Assembly (NCBI GenBank): GCA_007570785.1 | Contig: ML662449.1 | Location: 8,220,661 to 8,284,660, forward strand | DNA length: 64,000 nt | Direction of reading: 5' to 3' | Source of the DNA: Antilocapra americana | Lineage: Eukaryota; Chordata; Mammalia; Artiodactyla; Antilocapridae | Part shown: one piece after another, positions 1 to 10,962 of the stretch | Layout: every line of letters begins with the position of its first letter | Numbering within the stretch: position 1 is the first letter of the stretch | Translations under genes and position numbers: made by a program | The notes under the pieces: generated by a model | Database searches by the model: none | Seen by the model: only the letters and a program-made list of their open reading frames with translations | What the model was told of the DNA's origin: nothing

Positions 1-9
1 GAGGGCTAG

Positions 10-150
10 GGGCTTATTAAATTGCAGATGCTTGGGTCTCCCTTCAGAGATTCTGATTTTACAAGTCAGGATGACGCTCAGGAATCTGTATTTTTACCTA
101 GCACTCATGGTGACTTCTGACAGGCTGACTATGGGACCATGGTTTTAGAA
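10..150 (+). mobile_element. MER5A-like hAT-Charlie remnant
   Basis: The stretch carries the order of words typical of MER5A: a 'cagagattctgatt' block, an 'aatctgtatttttacctagc' block, then a 'ggtgact..tct' block. It is diverged, and the left end may lie outside the window. Family assignment is by recall of the consensus. Confidence 0.5.
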
Positions 151-198
151 ACATTGGTTGATATCACATGAAATCTACCCAACCTAACCCCAGGTTAT

Positions 199-240
199 GA
201 GATTATGTAGACCTGCACTGAGATTATGTAGACCTGCACT
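199..240. repeat. Perfect 21-bp tandem duplication
   Basis: Two identical adjacent 21-bp units (199-219 and 220-240) begin gagattatgtag. Nothing else in the flanks is repeated, so this looks like a small local duplication rather than part of a satellite. Confidence 0.9.
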
Positions 241-241
241 G

Positions 242-980
242 TAATGTGGTAATATCCTATATCCCTGGAAAAATAACCTTAATTATTTAATCAATTAATC
301 ATTTAACCATTAATTGTCTCATTTCCCATTTTTAAACAGAAAGAGAATAAGACTGAAACACAGATGAGGAGAGGGTAGAATGACCCCACATAAATAGAAG
401 CAAGACACGTTCAAAGGAACAGAACCATAGAAGTTTTACTTCTAAAAGCAAAATTTTATGACATACAATAGAATGAGCATTAGCCAAGTACCTTGCTATC
501 AACAGTAGTTAGGAGAAAAAGCTCTGATTATATAAAATCTCTCCTTATTCTCTGAACCAACCTGCAATAATTCCCAGCTTGATTAGAGACCACTAATCCT
601 CTCTGGTTACCAAGATAAATGCCTGCTCTGATTACTCTCAATTGTTTTTTTCAAGTCTTTTCTTAGACCTGTATCATTAACACTCAGGTATGTGACCTTT
701 GCAACAAACGCTTCGTTTTAGTAGCACATTAACCATCATTAGAAGCCCGAGTTAAAGCTGTTCCAAACTGAGCATTTCTAAGTCATTAGGAACACCTTCA
801 CACTTGTCTAGGTCTAGTATCAGGGAGGCTATCTCGCTATACATGTATAGGGGCAAAACACAGCGAATCATTTCCAACCCAGTTGCTCTATTGTAAATTA
901 CTGTGATCAATTTAATTGTAGAAGAAACCCATATAAAGAAACTGATGACAACAATTATGGAACAGATTAAGATCAAAGGA
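242..980. other. Unique AT-rich stretch, no gene seen
   Basis: No recognisable repeat, exon or RNA. The 74-codon minus-strand frame at 752-976 has a hydrophobic start but no family I recognise and no supporting signals. Confidence 0.5.
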
Positions 981-982
981 TC

Positions 983-1240
983 ACATGGTGGACCTAGAGA
1001 TAATCATATTAAGTAAAGTAAGCCAAAGGAAGACAAATATCATATCATATTGGTTATATGTGGACTTTAATAAAAAATGATATAAATGTATACTCAATAT
1101 CTTATCATAACCTATAATGGAAGATGATGCAAAAAAAAAGAATACACACACACAACCAAATCATTTTGCTGTACACCTGAAACTAACACATTATAAATCA
1201 ACTGTATTTCAATAACAATTTATTTTAAAAAATCAATATA
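983..1240 (+). mobile_element. L1 3' end (older ruminant subfamily)
   Basis: Contains the end-of-ORF2/3'UTR words of artiodactyl L1: 'aagccaaaggaagacaaat', 'tatatgtgga', and the terminal 'gctgtacacctgaaactaac' before an A/T-rich tail. Truncated at the 5' side and internally shortened. Confidence 0.75.
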
Positions 1241-2057
1241 TCACCAATATTGTTAATGAGAAGAGGCCAAAATTGAAGGCCAGAGTATCTCAGAAAGCAT
1301 ACCAGAGTCCTTTAATTTAATTTATCTAGAATGCATCTATTCACCTCCTCTAGATTTCCCTTCCAATCTGTCCTTTTTAATTAAAAGTGTCTTTATTACA
1401 CCTTCAAATGCCTGTATGTTCCTGTCTCGTCCACTCTGTTTACTCTTTGTTACAAGTAACACCATTTCAGCCCCCAGGCCACAAAGGTCTGGTGACCCAG
1501 TGGGATCACAAAACAGAACAGATGAAGCACTTTCAAGACTCTGTCAAAACCCACTGATACATGGATATGTCCAAACAGGAGGGAAATTATCCTTCCAAGA
1601 GAAACAGAGAAAAACTCACCATGTTTTGTGAGATCTGTAGCCTTAGTCCACGCCAAGTACCCCAGATCCCACACGCCAAGGAGCTCCATTCCCACCACCT
1701 CCAAACAAACAACAAAAAAGAAGCCTTGCCCTGGCGCTTGGGGACTTTGAGCCAGTATATCAATCTGAATGCAAATTTCACCCCAAACCCAGCTTTGCCC
1801 AGAGATTCATTTTTAAGCAGACTATGCTCCCTGCAGACCAACATGCAAATGGTGGGAACTCAAGTGTAAGAACCACAAAAGCAGCAAAAAGACGTTGACC
1901 GTACCTATTTTGCCAGCCTCCCCACGCAGGTTGAAATCCCAGTTTCTTGGCAACTTCAGAGACATTTTGCTTCTGGTCTGAGTGAGTCGCTGCTGAAGCA
2001 GGGAGTCTGCCACAATTCGCGCCCTTCTTGGCCCTTTGATCTTCTTGCCTCTCAAGC

Positions 2058-2077
2058 TTGTGTGTGTGTGTGTGTGT
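2058..2077. repeat. (GT)n microsatellite
   Basis: About ten alternating GT units directly before a short T run. Confidence 0.9.
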
Positions 2078-2374
2078 TTTTCCCCTTTACGATTGCTTCA
2101 CAAGCAATCTTGGGTTTGAGGTTGATCTGCCCAAGTATCTTCTCCTTTCTCAGATGAAAGTTCCCTCCATCTGTCATGGGGGATGGCACCCAAGCCCTCC
2201 CACGGTCCCTCGGGGGGCTTGTGAAGTGTACACGCTGCTTCTCTTGCTTTCAGTATTACCAGAAATATCCCAGTTGACACTTCGCTCTGCGTCATGGGAA
2301 GCAAAGCTCCTGTTCGAAAGAATCTCAGGCCTCACTGAGGCGAGGTCGTGATAAACAACGGCTGCCTCTTGGCG

Positions 2375-2392
2375 TTTTTTTTTTTTTTTTTT
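2375..2392. repeat. Poly-T run
   Basis: Eighteen consecutive T. No retroelement body could be recognised next to it. Confidence 0.85.
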
Positions 2393-2827
2393 AACTGTCT
2401 GCTTCCTTGCATTTGAGGAAGTGGGTGGCTGTTCAGTGTAGATGATACATTGAGCGCTGAAGCTCTTTCTTCAGAGAATAGGTTTTAGAAATGCTTATAT
2501 AAGTAGAGTAAGTGCTCTTGGGCTATAAAGCTTATAGGTTTGATTAAAATTCAAAGACTCTGGCCATATACCTGGAAGCCTCCTTTCTCACTGAATAGAC
2601 TGCACTTCCAAGTGATCAATGTCTTCCAAGTAAGACAATCAGCACCCCCTCAAAGTCACCCTCTTTGAGTTCTTCTTGCTATAAGGCCCGCAGAGTAAAT
2701 TCTCCACCTGCTCTGGGTAAAGGTGACAAGTGATCTCAACCTGATGTCAGGAGGATTCTGATACATTTAAGTCAACATTAGCTAAGTAGACACACTTAGG
2801 TGTTATAACAGTTCTTTGACCTTGTGT

Positions 2828-3030
2828 ACAGGCTGTGGGTTTGGGAATCAGGCTGATAAGGGTTCAAAATTCAGTTCTTCCACTTTTTAGTGCTATAGCT
2901 TTTAATAAGCAACTGAATCTCTCTGGGCCTCAGTATCCTCAGCAATAAAATGGGTTGATAATAACCATGATTGCACAGAGCTGTGAAGGCATCAAGTACA
3001 CACAGTGAGTGCACCACAAATGTATTTCAA
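2828..3030 (+). mobile_element. MIR SINE
   Basis: Follows the MIR order: 'gggaatcaggctga', 'ctgaatctctctgggcctcag', 'caataaaatggg', then the 'cacagagctgtgaaggcatcaag' block. Moderately diverged. Confidence 0.8.
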
Positions 3031-3094
3031 TCCTTATTTAATTTAGTTCAGCTCCATGACAGGCTTTCATATGTTCAACTGGGAGAGACTAACT

Positions 3095-3300
3095 TAATGA
3101 TTAAGTACTTGGGCCCAGGACCAGACTCCCTGTGCTCAAATCCTGGCCCAACCACTTTCTTGCTGTATGAATTTGGACAAGTTTCTTGACTACTCCGTAC
3201 TTCAATAGTCTCATCTGTAAATGAGGTAAACAATAGGACCTACTTCACAGGGCTGTCATGAGGCTTAATAAAGATAGTAGGTAATAAGACTAATGAGGCC
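3095..3300 (+). mobile_element. Second MIR SINE, same strand
   Basis: A second MIR about 65 bp downstream of the first: 'caaatcctggccca', 'catctgtaaatgagg', 'cttcacagggctgtcatgagg'. Tail degenerate. Confidence 0.85.
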
Positions 3301-3539
3301 ATAAGGTAATGGGGCTAATAAAGCAACAGGTACGAATGCTCACCAGAGTCGCTGCTGGCCAGCATACTAGCTGCAAACCTTTGGTTCATTCCTTCTCCCA
3401 CTCTCCTAGAAGGCTCTGCCGTACTTTCTTCTTTGCCTCCCACACACTCACTCTATTGGTGACCTGGCTTCCTGTTTCACTGAGAAGCTGATGTAATGGA
3501 GGAGAAGGTCTGTGAGCTCCTACCACTGTAGGTCCCACC

Positions 3540-4265
3540 TCCGCGCAGGAAAGCCCACACACTCAATCTTCTCCCTTGTCACCACTCCTCCATATTTACT
3601 GCATTATCAATTTCTTCTCTCTCGGATCATTCCTACCAGCATCCAAACTTATTTGTTTTCATCCTATGGTTTTTTAAAAAAATCTCTCTTGATGCTTTTT
3701 CCCCCTTTGGCTATGGCTCTATTTCTTTCCTTCATTTCTGAGCAAAGTTTGCATAAAAATTGTCTGTACTTGCAAATTTCTGTCTTATTATTTTCTTCTG
3801 AATCTCTTTCATTGATCTTTTGATCCCATGACTCCCCCAAATATATTCTTATCAAGGACATTGATGACATCTCTGTCACTGATCCCACTGGTCAGTTCCG
3901 CCTGTCATTTCACTTTGGACACATTTGATTACTTTCTCCAGCTCCAGGCCCACTCTCCACTTGGCCCCCAGGACTCCTTGCTAGCATGGTTGTTTGCCTG
4001 TCTTTCTGCCCCATCTCCATATCCTTGCTGACTCCATCTCAGCTCCCTGAATTCTAAACATTGGAAGAAACCAGGACGCACTCAGTGAACTTTTTTTCCA
4101 TCCATACCCACACCTCAGTGAGCTCATTTCTCTCAAGGCTTGCATGCTATGCATCTGCGGACCCCTCCAATGTAGATTTCCAGCCCAAATTGCTCCCTGA
4201 ACCCCCAATCATACACATGTCTGCTCATATAATGAATAACCATCTCAAACAAAACTGTTCCAAAA
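3540..4265 (+). mobile_element. L2 LINE, ORF2 remnant
   Basis: Decayed sense-strand copy of the L2 reverse-transcriptase region. Recognisable blocks include 'tctctcttgatgc', 'gtctgtactt', 'attgatgacatctctgtcactgatc' and 'atgtagatttccagccc'. Frames at 3512-3823, 3828-4031 and 4061-4276 are pieces of it, broken by stops and shifts. The 5' limit is uncertain and could reach 3390. Confidence 0.6.
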
Positions 4266-4270
4266 TGTAT

Positions 4271-5190
4271 GTTTGAGGAACCAGGCTGAAAGAGCTTCTT
4301 GTGAGTGAAAAGACTGTAAGAGGGAAGAACCACAGGAGCACATTTAAAGCTTCTGTTCTTATGATATCTGCTCGCATTCCAGTGGCCAACACATATCACG
4401 TGACCAAGTCCAAAGTCAGTGAGACACGAAATACTCACAGCCTTGTGGAGGAGGGAGAAGAAGGGAGGAGAGACTAAAAGAAACTGATCAATACTCCAGT
4501 CCATCCCACAAACCCGGCTCATTCAGCCACCTTCCAACCACCCCAGGGCTGCTGGATGCCTCTGAGCTTGACTCAGCCCGTTGCACATTTCCCAGCCCCC
4601 CTCTGCATGACTGCCCGCCCAACCCGACAACACTGTTCTTTTTCTGTCCTCACTTGCGGGGGGCGTGGGGAGGGGGCACAGGTAGATAGCCATCCAGAGC
4701 TCAGCCCAGCAGCATCTTGACAGGGAACTTGATATCACCCAAAGTTTCAGTCCTGAGACCTTAAACTCAAGAACTCTGAAAATATCTTAAAGGTAGCATG
4801 TAGAAACATGCAGAGAACTTCCCTTACTCTTCAGGGTAGGTTCCTATAAGCCTTGGAAACACTCGTGACTGATGGGGAAGTTGCTCATGAATACTTGGAA
4901 AGGCGGCCAGAAGAAAAGCACCCCGGAAAGGCCCAGCACAACTGCTTTGCCTCCAAGAGCCTGCTCTGGGGCCTTCCGCTGCCAGGAGCACCACTGCAGT
5001 GCTGCTCCCCGATTCCTGGGCTCCAGAAAATGAAGAACTAGATGTCGTGTCTGGTTCCAAAGACTGAATCAGCATCTGCAACAGCAAAAGGAAAAGCATT
5101 CATTCATCTACTTGTTTATTGAATGCTAACCAGCTACTGAGAACTTAATTTATATATTCATAAATATATAGTGTTTGTCTTTCTCTTTCT
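4271..5190. other. Unique stretch, no gene seen
   Basis: Locally GC-richer around 4500-5040. Short frames exist on both strands, but none shows a domain, and no repeat family is evident. Confidence 0.5.
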
Positions 5191-5193
5191 GAC

Positions 5194-6297
5194 TTCAGTT
5201 CAGTTCAGTTCAGTTGCTCAGTCATGTCCGACTCTTTGCAACCCCATGAATTGCAACATGCCAGGCCTCCCTGTCCATCACCAGCTCCCGCAGTCTACCC
5301 AAACCCATGCCATCGAGTCGGTGATGCCATCCAGCCATCTCATCCTCTGTTGTCCCCTTCACCTCCCGCCCCCAATCCTTCCCAGCATCAGGGTCCTTTC
5401 CAATAAGTCAACTCTTCACATGAGGTGGTCCTTTCCAATAAGTCAACTCTTCACATGAGGTGGCCAAAGTACTGGAGTTTCAGCTTCAACATCAGTCCTT
5501 CCAATGTACACCCAGGACTGATCTCCTTTAGGATGGACTGGTTGGGTCTCCTTGCAGAAGGAACTCTCAAGAGTCTTCTCAAACACCACAATTCAAAAGC
5601 ATCAATTTTTCCACACTCAGCTTTCTTCACAGTCCAACTCTCACATCCATACATGACTACTGGAAAAACCATAGCCTTGATTAGTCTGACCTTTGTTGGC
5701 AAAGTAATGTCTCTGCTTTTCAATATGCTATCCAGATTAATCATAACTTTCCTTCCAAGGAGTAAGTGTCTTTTAATTTCATGGCTACAATCACCATCTG
5801 CAGTGATTTTGGAGACCAAAAAAATAAAGTCTGACACTTTTCCACTGTTTCCCCATCTATTTCCCATGAAGTGATGGGACCAGATGCCATTATCTTCGTT
5901 TTCTGAATGTTGAGCTTTAAGCCAACTTTTTCACTCTCCTCTTTCACTTTCATCAGGAGGCGTTTTAGTTCCTTTTCACTTTCTGCCATAAGGGTGGTGT
6001 CATCTGCATATCTGAGGTTATTGATATTTCTCCCAGCAATCTTGATTCCAGCTTGTGCTTCATCCAGCCTGGAGTTTATTATGGTATACTCTTCATAGAA
6101 GTTAAATAAGCAGGGTGACAATATGCAGCCTTAACGTACACCTTTTCGTATTTGGAACCAGTCTGTTGTTCCATGTCCAGTTCTAACTGTTGCGTCTTGA
6201 CCTGCATACAGGTTTCTCAGGAGGCAGGTCAGGTGGTCTGGTATTCCATCTCTTTCAGAATTTTCCACAGTTTGTTGTGACCCATGCAGTCTTTCAC
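5194..6297 (-). mobile_element. BovB (RTE) LINE, 3' half
   Basis: Starts, as read on the plus strand, with the repeated ttcag BovB tail and runs antisense through the end of the reverse-transcriptase ORF. The minus-strand frame 5741-6121 contains the RT catalytic box YADD (codons at 5999-6010) followed by TTLMAESEKELKRLL. The frame 5451-5867 continues the C-terminal part after a shift. 5'-truncated within the RT domain. It carries a 35-bp tandem duplication listed separately. BovB is the RTE-clade element thought to have entered ruminants from squamates. Confidence 0.95.
5394..5463. repeat. 35-bp perfect tandem duplication inside BovB
   Basis: Units 5394-5428 and 5429-5463 are identical (start tcctttccaataagtc). 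Other BovB copies in this window (for example 49.86 and 41.58 kb) have one unit, so the duplication arose in this copy. It shifts the frame, because 35 is not a multiple of three. Confidence 0.95.
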
Positions 6298-6304
6298 TCT
6301 AAAT

Positions 6305-6428
6305 AACAGGCTCCAGTTTCATCCATCTCATTAGAACTGATTCAAATGCATTCCTCTTCATTCCTGAGTAATATTCCATTAAGTATATGTATCCATTCAT
6401 CTGTCGATAGACATCTAGGTTGTGGTTC
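6305..6428 (-). mobile_element. L1 ORF2 3'-end fragment
   Basis: Antisense of the young L1 C-terminal region: 'ctccagtttcatccatctca', 'ttcctgagtaatattccatt', 'catctaggttg'. Sits between the BovB end and a CHR-type SINE. Confidence 0.8.
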
Positions 6429-6496
6429 ATTTTTAAAATCTTTATCGAATTTGCTACAATATTGCTTCTGTTTCATGTTTGGTTTTTTGAGCATGA

Positions 6497-6711
6497 AAGA
6501 AAGAAAGAAAGTGAAGTCGCTCAGTCATGTCTGACTCTTTGCGACCCTGTGGACTGTAGCCCACCAGGCTCCTCCATCCATGGGATTCTCCAGGCAAGAA
6601 TCCTGGAGTGGGTTGCCATTTCCTTCTCCAGAGGGGATCTTCCTGACCCAGGGATCAAACCCAGGTCTCCTGCATTACAGGCAGACGCTTTAACCTCTGA
6701 GCCACCAGGGA
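6497..6711 (-). mobile_element. Bov-tA SINE (first insert)
   Basis: Antisense copy from 'gtgaagtcgctcagtcatgt' to 'gccaccaggg', headed by a short GAAA run. Flanked by the 7-bp duplication agcatga of the host SINE. Confidence 0.93.
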
Positions 6712-6739
6712 AGCATGAGGCATGTGGAATCTTAGCTCC

Positions 6740-6862
6740 TGGCTGCTGCTGCTGCTGCTGTTAAGTCACATCAGTCGTGTTCGACTCTGTGAAGCCCCAT
6801 AGACGACAGGCCGCCATCCCTGGGATTCTCCAGGCAAGAACACTGGAGTGGGTTGCCATTTC
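6740..6862 (-). mobile_element. Bov-tA2 SINE, truncated (second insert)
   Basis: Begins with a (CTG)n run, then 'cagtcgtgttcgactctgtg' and ends at 'gggttgccatttc'. Bounded by the 9-bp duplication cttagctcc. Confidence 0.93.
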
Positions 6863-7044
6863 CTTAGCTCCCTGACCAGGGATCAAACCCTCACCCCTGC
6901 ACTGGAATGTGAAGTCTTAACCACTGGACCATCAGGGAAGTCCCAGGACTTAATTTTTTACTGGATATTGGAGGAATGTTCATATTCAGAATGTTAAACA
7001 AGCTGCTCTTGTTTCACATTCAACTTACAGTCTTTTGAGAGAGA

Positions 7045-7560
7045 ACAATTAAGTAAACAATTAGATATGACATGAGAAATGGTATGTTGGATTGAAATTT
7101 GGGGAGCATGAGACTTTACCTTGGAGGAGTCTAATTGAGCCTTGGGGAGTTAGGGAAGGCTTCCTGGAGGAAGTGTCTTTTTTTTTTTTACACATTTCAA
7201 TTATTTTATTTTATTTTTTTAAATTTTCTTTACTTTATTGTGTTGGTTTTGCCATACAATGACATGAAACCACCATGGGTTTACATCTTTTAAGGCTTCA
7301 TGAATGAGTTAGGGAAGCAAAAGGGTTTAAAATGTTTTCTAGATGAAACAAACAGCATGCAAGAGGCACAGAAGCAAGAAAGAACTCATCAGGTTGCTCC
7401 TAAAAAGGATAAAAGGGAGGAATGGAGGAGGGATGAAACTGGGGAGAGAGACCAGGACTGGATCCCTGGAAAGAGGTTTGACTTTATGCTGGAGGAAATA
7501 GAAGCCACTGGGGAGCTTTTTACTGGGATAAGGATGGGGAGGCTGGGACAGACATCCAAC
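7045..7560 (-). mobile_element. L2 LINE 3' remnant, interrupted by an L1 tail
   Basis: Antisense L2: 'gggaaggcttcctggaggaa', then after an L1 insert 'agatgaaacaaacagcatgc', 'aggtttgactttatgctgga' and 'gaagccactggggagc'. Strongly diverged; limits approximate. Confidence 0.55.
7177..7285 (-). mobile_element. Short L1 3' end
   Basis: T-rich start (reverse of the A tail) then 'ttggttttgccatacaatga' and 'accaccatgggtttacatc', the antisense L1_BT 3'UTR. A roughly 100-bp, heavily 5'-truncated insertion in L2. Confidence 0.85.
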
Positions 7561-7853
7561 GGAGAGTGAGAGTGAAAGATGGCAGGAGGAAAAACAAGGT
7601 AAGAGCCAGCCAGGTGGTAAGATTTATGGCACCCGATGAGTTCCTATGGGAGAAAAAAAATGCCCACGGTCCTGGCCCCTGTCCCTGCAGAGATGGAGGC
7701 TCCAATCACAGAGATGAGGGGTGGACAGAAAGAGTGAGAGTTGCTAATGAGGAAGGAGAGATACCCCAGGGAGAAGACGGTGGGCTCTGTCAGTCCGGGG
7801 CAGGTTGGAGCTACCAGGTGCTAAGAGCAGACGTTCGGCTGGTGTGAGAGCCC
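7561..7853. other. Purine-rich unclassified stretch
   Basis: Rich in GA on the plus strand. May be further decayed L2; I cannot align it with confidence. Confidence 0.35.
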
Positions 7854-8335
7854 AGAACTTACATTCTTGCATTCCCCACTTCACTCCATAAACGTTTATC
7901 CAGGACTGTGCTGGATGGATGCTGAGCAAACAGGATGATTAACAACCTGCCTAATCCTCAAATGACTCAGGAGAGAGACGTGTAGACATCACGGCAATGT
8001 CATTGGAGGCATAAAAATAGTGCACACGCAGGGTAGGGTGAGAGCAGGAAATGTGAGCTCTGCTTGGGCGGCCAGGGTGGATTCCCAGGAGAGGTGACCC
8101 AGGAGAGACCAGGCGGACAGGGAGCAGGGTCGGGGTGCGGGAGGAAGGTGTTCTGGCTGATGAAAGAGCAGAGGGCTGCTACAACAGGAAACCTATCTAG
8201 GGAAGTACGCAGAGCGGCGTATGCCTGTGGGGTAAGGCCGGAGGGAAAAAGGGCCAAAGGGGCAGGGCCTCAGGCACTGGCTGAGGGGTTGGACTCTACC
8301 CTGAGGTAAGAGTCAACAGTGGACTTTTTAAACGT
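7854..8335 (-). mobile_element. L2 LINE 3' end
   Basis: Antisense L2: 'cagaacttacattcttgc', 'tccaggactgtgctgg', later 'gaaggtgttctggctgatga' and 'ttggactctaccctgag'. A second L2 copy in the same orientation as the one at 7.0-7.6 kb, possibly the same ancient insertion. Confidence 0.55.
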
Positions 8336-8371
8336 GTCTTTTATTGTCATTTTTACCATTAGAGATGTCTA

Positions 8372-9060
8372 TGCAAGTTTTTTTTTTAATTTATTTATTT
8401 TAATTGGAGGATAACTACTTTACAATATTGTGGTGAGTTTTGCCATACATCAACATGAATCAGTCATGGGTGCTCCCAACCCCCCCATCCTGAGCCCCCT
8501 GCCACCTCCCTCCCCACCCCACCCCTCTGGGTTGTCCCTGAGCACCAGCTTTGAGTGCCCTGCTTCATGTAACAAACTAGCACTGGTCATCTTTTTTACA
8601 TATGGTAATATTCATGTTTCTTTTTTTTTTTATTATAACAAATTCAGGAAAGACTTCTTTCTTTACATTATCATGTTGGTTTTGCCATACATTGACATGA
8701 ATCCGCCATGAGATACATGTGTTCCCCTTCCAGAACCCCCCTCCCACCTCCCTCCCGATTCCATCCCTCTGGGTCATCCCGGTGCCCCAGCCCTGAGCAC
8801 CCTGTATCATGCATCAAACCTGGGCTGGCAATTCATTTCACATATGATAATTTACATGTTTCAATGCCGTTCTCCCATATCATACCATATACATGTTTCA
8901 ATGCTGTTTTCTTATATTGTCCCACCCTCGCCTTCTCCCACATCGTCCAAAAGTCTGTTCTTTACATCTGTGTCTCTTTTGCTGCCTTGCATATAGGATC
9001 ATCATTGCTGTCTTTCTAAATTCCATGTATTTAAATAAGCATAAAGACAATAAAAGTCAT
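8372..9060 (-). mobile_element. L1 3' end split by a younger L1 3' end
   Basis: Outer pieces 8372-8621 and about 8885-9060: T-rich start, 'ggaggataactactttacaa', 'gttttgccatacatcaacat', then after the insert 'catgtttcaatgctgttttc' and 'tctgtgtctcttttgctgcc'. The outer copy resumes at the word where it broke (near-identical 'atattcatgttt' and 'atatacatgttt'). Confidence 0.85.
8622..8884 (-). mobile_element. Young L1_BT 3' end inside an older L1
   Basis: Starts with a T run, then 'atgttggttttgccatacat', 'aacccccctcccacctccct', 'gcaccctgtatcatgcatc' and 'tctcccatatcat'. Only the 3'UTR is present. Confidence 0.88.
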
Positions 9061-9139
9061 TGTTACCGTTTAAGATGTAATGAAAATGTTTCTCAGTCTT
9101 CTCTGTGGATGTAGTGTGTGTGCATATGTATTTTTATCT

Positions 9140-9402
9140 TCATTAGGGAATAATTGATGAATATAATTATTTATACTGAAAATGTACAATGTGATGATTT
9201 GATATCCATATACATTCTACATGTGTGATTACTAAGATTAAGATTATTCACACACCCATCATCTCACATAGTTAACATCCTTACTCTTTGTGTGTGTGTG
9301 TGAGTGTGTGTATGTGTGTGTGTGTGGTCAGAATGCCTAAGATCTACTCTTAGCAACCTTCAAATACATAACCATGCTGTGACTATAACATACATTAGGT
9401 CC
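9140..9402. mobile_element. L1M-like 3'UTR remnant
   Basis: Matches the old L1 block 'tgtacaatgtgatgatttgatat', 'cacacccatcatctcacata' and 'gatctactcttagcaacctt'. Contains a (GT)n run at about 9289-9326. Orientation not assigned with confidence. Confidence 0.55.
9289..9326. repeat. (GT)n microsatellite, interrupted
   Basis: GT units broken by single A substitutions, inside an old L1 remnant. Confidence 0.85.
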
Positions 9403-9407
9403 TGAGT

Positions 9408-9632
9408 ATGTGTTTGTGCGCTAAGTTGCTTCAGTCGTGTCTGACTCTTTGCGACCCCATGGACTGTAGCCAACCAAGCTCCTCTGTCCATGCGATTCTC
9501 CAGGCAAGAATACTGGGGTGGGTTGCAATGCTCTCCTCCAGGGGATCCTCCTGACCCAGGGTCAAATCTGCATCTCTTGCATCTCCTGCATTGGCAGGCG
9601 GGTTCTTAAACACTGGCACTACCTGGGAAGTA
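9408..9632 (-). mobile_element. Bov-tA SINE
   Basis: Full antisense copy: 'gctaagttgcttcagtcgtg', 'ggactgtagccaaccaagct', 'ttgcatctcctgcattggc', 'ctacctgggaagt'. Confidence 0.93.
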
Positions 9633-9640
9633 TCTGTATA

Positions 9641-9930
9641 CATATTTATATATATAGTTTTAATTTTTTAAACTTTAGAATGCATGTTGTTTGATAAACA
9701 CTAACATCTCTTGACAAGAAAACATGAGTAGTTATCCTGACATGTTTTCACATTGTCCTCCAGAAGATTCTACCAGTTTGTGTTCACATCAGTGCTATAT
9801 GAGGGCTCCAGTTTCATCATGGCCTTGCTAACAATTGGCATGTTTTCTTTTTAATCATTGCCAATTAAACAACTTTTTATTACCAGTGAAACTAAAGTTA
9901 CTTTTTAATATGCATATTGGCTATTTGTAG
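9641..9930 (-). mobile_element. Old L1 ORF2 fragment
   Basis: Antisense L1 words 'cacattgtcctccagaagat', 'accagtttgtgttcacatc' and 'catcatggccttgctaac'. Diverged. Confidence 0.6.
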
Positions 9931-10164
9931 GGTTCAGCTATGCCTAGGTATCTATGTGTCTGAGCAATCTGGAGATCGCTCAAGAGGGAGATTATCTTAT
10001 ACCTTTACTTGTGACTCGTTCCACTGGCCCTTGGATCTCCAGAAATTCCAGTTAGCTTCCTGCTAGCTCTTTGTTTGTTGCCTCTTTGTCTTTCATTTTG
10101 TCACTTCTGTTATCATCCTCAACATTTTGAGACAGTTTCTCATGTTTGTTCATTTCACTGGTTT

Positions 10165-10962
10165 GGTTGTTTAACAGCTTTATTGAGATATGGTTTCTAT
10201 ACCACACAATTCACCCATCTAAAGTGTAAAAATTCAGTGATTTTTTTTTTACTATATTCATAGAGTTGTGCAAACATTGCCACAATTTTAGAACATTTTC
10301 ATTACCCCCCCCAAAAAAAAAACCCCATGCCCTTTAGCAGACCCTCCCCTTCCCATTACACGAACCAGCCCCAGGCAACCACTAGTCTACTTTCTGAATC
10401 TATATATGTGCCTATTCTGGACATTTCATATAAATGCAATCATAAAATAGGTGTTTTTTTTAAATAATACTCACTTTCACTTGGCATAATGTTGTGAAGG
10501 TTCATCAATGCTGTGGCATATATCAGAATTTTATTTCTTTTCATGACCAAAGAATATTCCATTATATGGACATACTTTGTTTATCTGTTCATCAGGTGAT
10601 GGAAATTTGGATTATTTTTACTTTGGAGATATTATGATAATATTGCTGTGTACAAATTTTCATGTATATATGCTTTTGTTTCTCTTGGGTATATACAGAG
10701 CAGTGGGATTTCTGGATCATATGGTGACTCACATTTAAACTTTTCAGGAACTGCCAGAATGTTTTCCAAAGTGGCTGCCTCGCTTTATGTCCCCACTAGC
10801 CATGTCGGAGGGTTCTATTTTCTCCACGTTCTCCTAACACTTGATATCATCTATTTGAGTCATTTTAGTAGGTACAGAATGGTATCTCATTGTAGTTTTG
10901 ATTTGCATTTTCCAGAAGGCAGTGATGTTTCCATGTGTTTATTGGCTGTTTCTGTTTTTTAA
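10165..10962 (-). mobile_element. Old L1 ORF2/3' region
   Basis: Antisense L1 from 'gctttattgagatatggttt' through 'ttcacttggcataatgttg', 'gatttctggatcatatggtg' to 'cattgtagttttgatttgca'. The plus-strand frame at 10648-10962 is a shadow. Confidence 0.82.

Larger units (their letters stand above)
1241..2827. other. Unique stretch with two simple repeats
   Basis: Apart from a (GT)n run near 2058-2077 and an 18-base T run at 2375-2392 I see no repeat family. Overlapping frames of 60-100 codons on both strands at 1416-2351 cancel each other out and look like chance. The part 2160-2350 is somewhat GC-richer than its surroundings. Confidence 0.5.
6429..6949 (-). mobile_element. CHR-type tRNA SINE split by two Bov-tA insertions
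   Basis: Three pieces of one antisense SINE: 6429-6496, 6712-6739 and 6872-6949 (ending 'ccatcagggaagtccc'). The first break is bounded by duplicate agcatga (6490-6496, 6712-6718), the second by cttagctcc (6731-6739, 6863-6871). Removing the two inserts restores the expected order of the host SINE. Confidence 0.85.

Noticed and set aside
2160..2350. CpG-island promoter
   Set aside because: Only mildly GC-rich and short, with few CpG; no linked transcript evidence.
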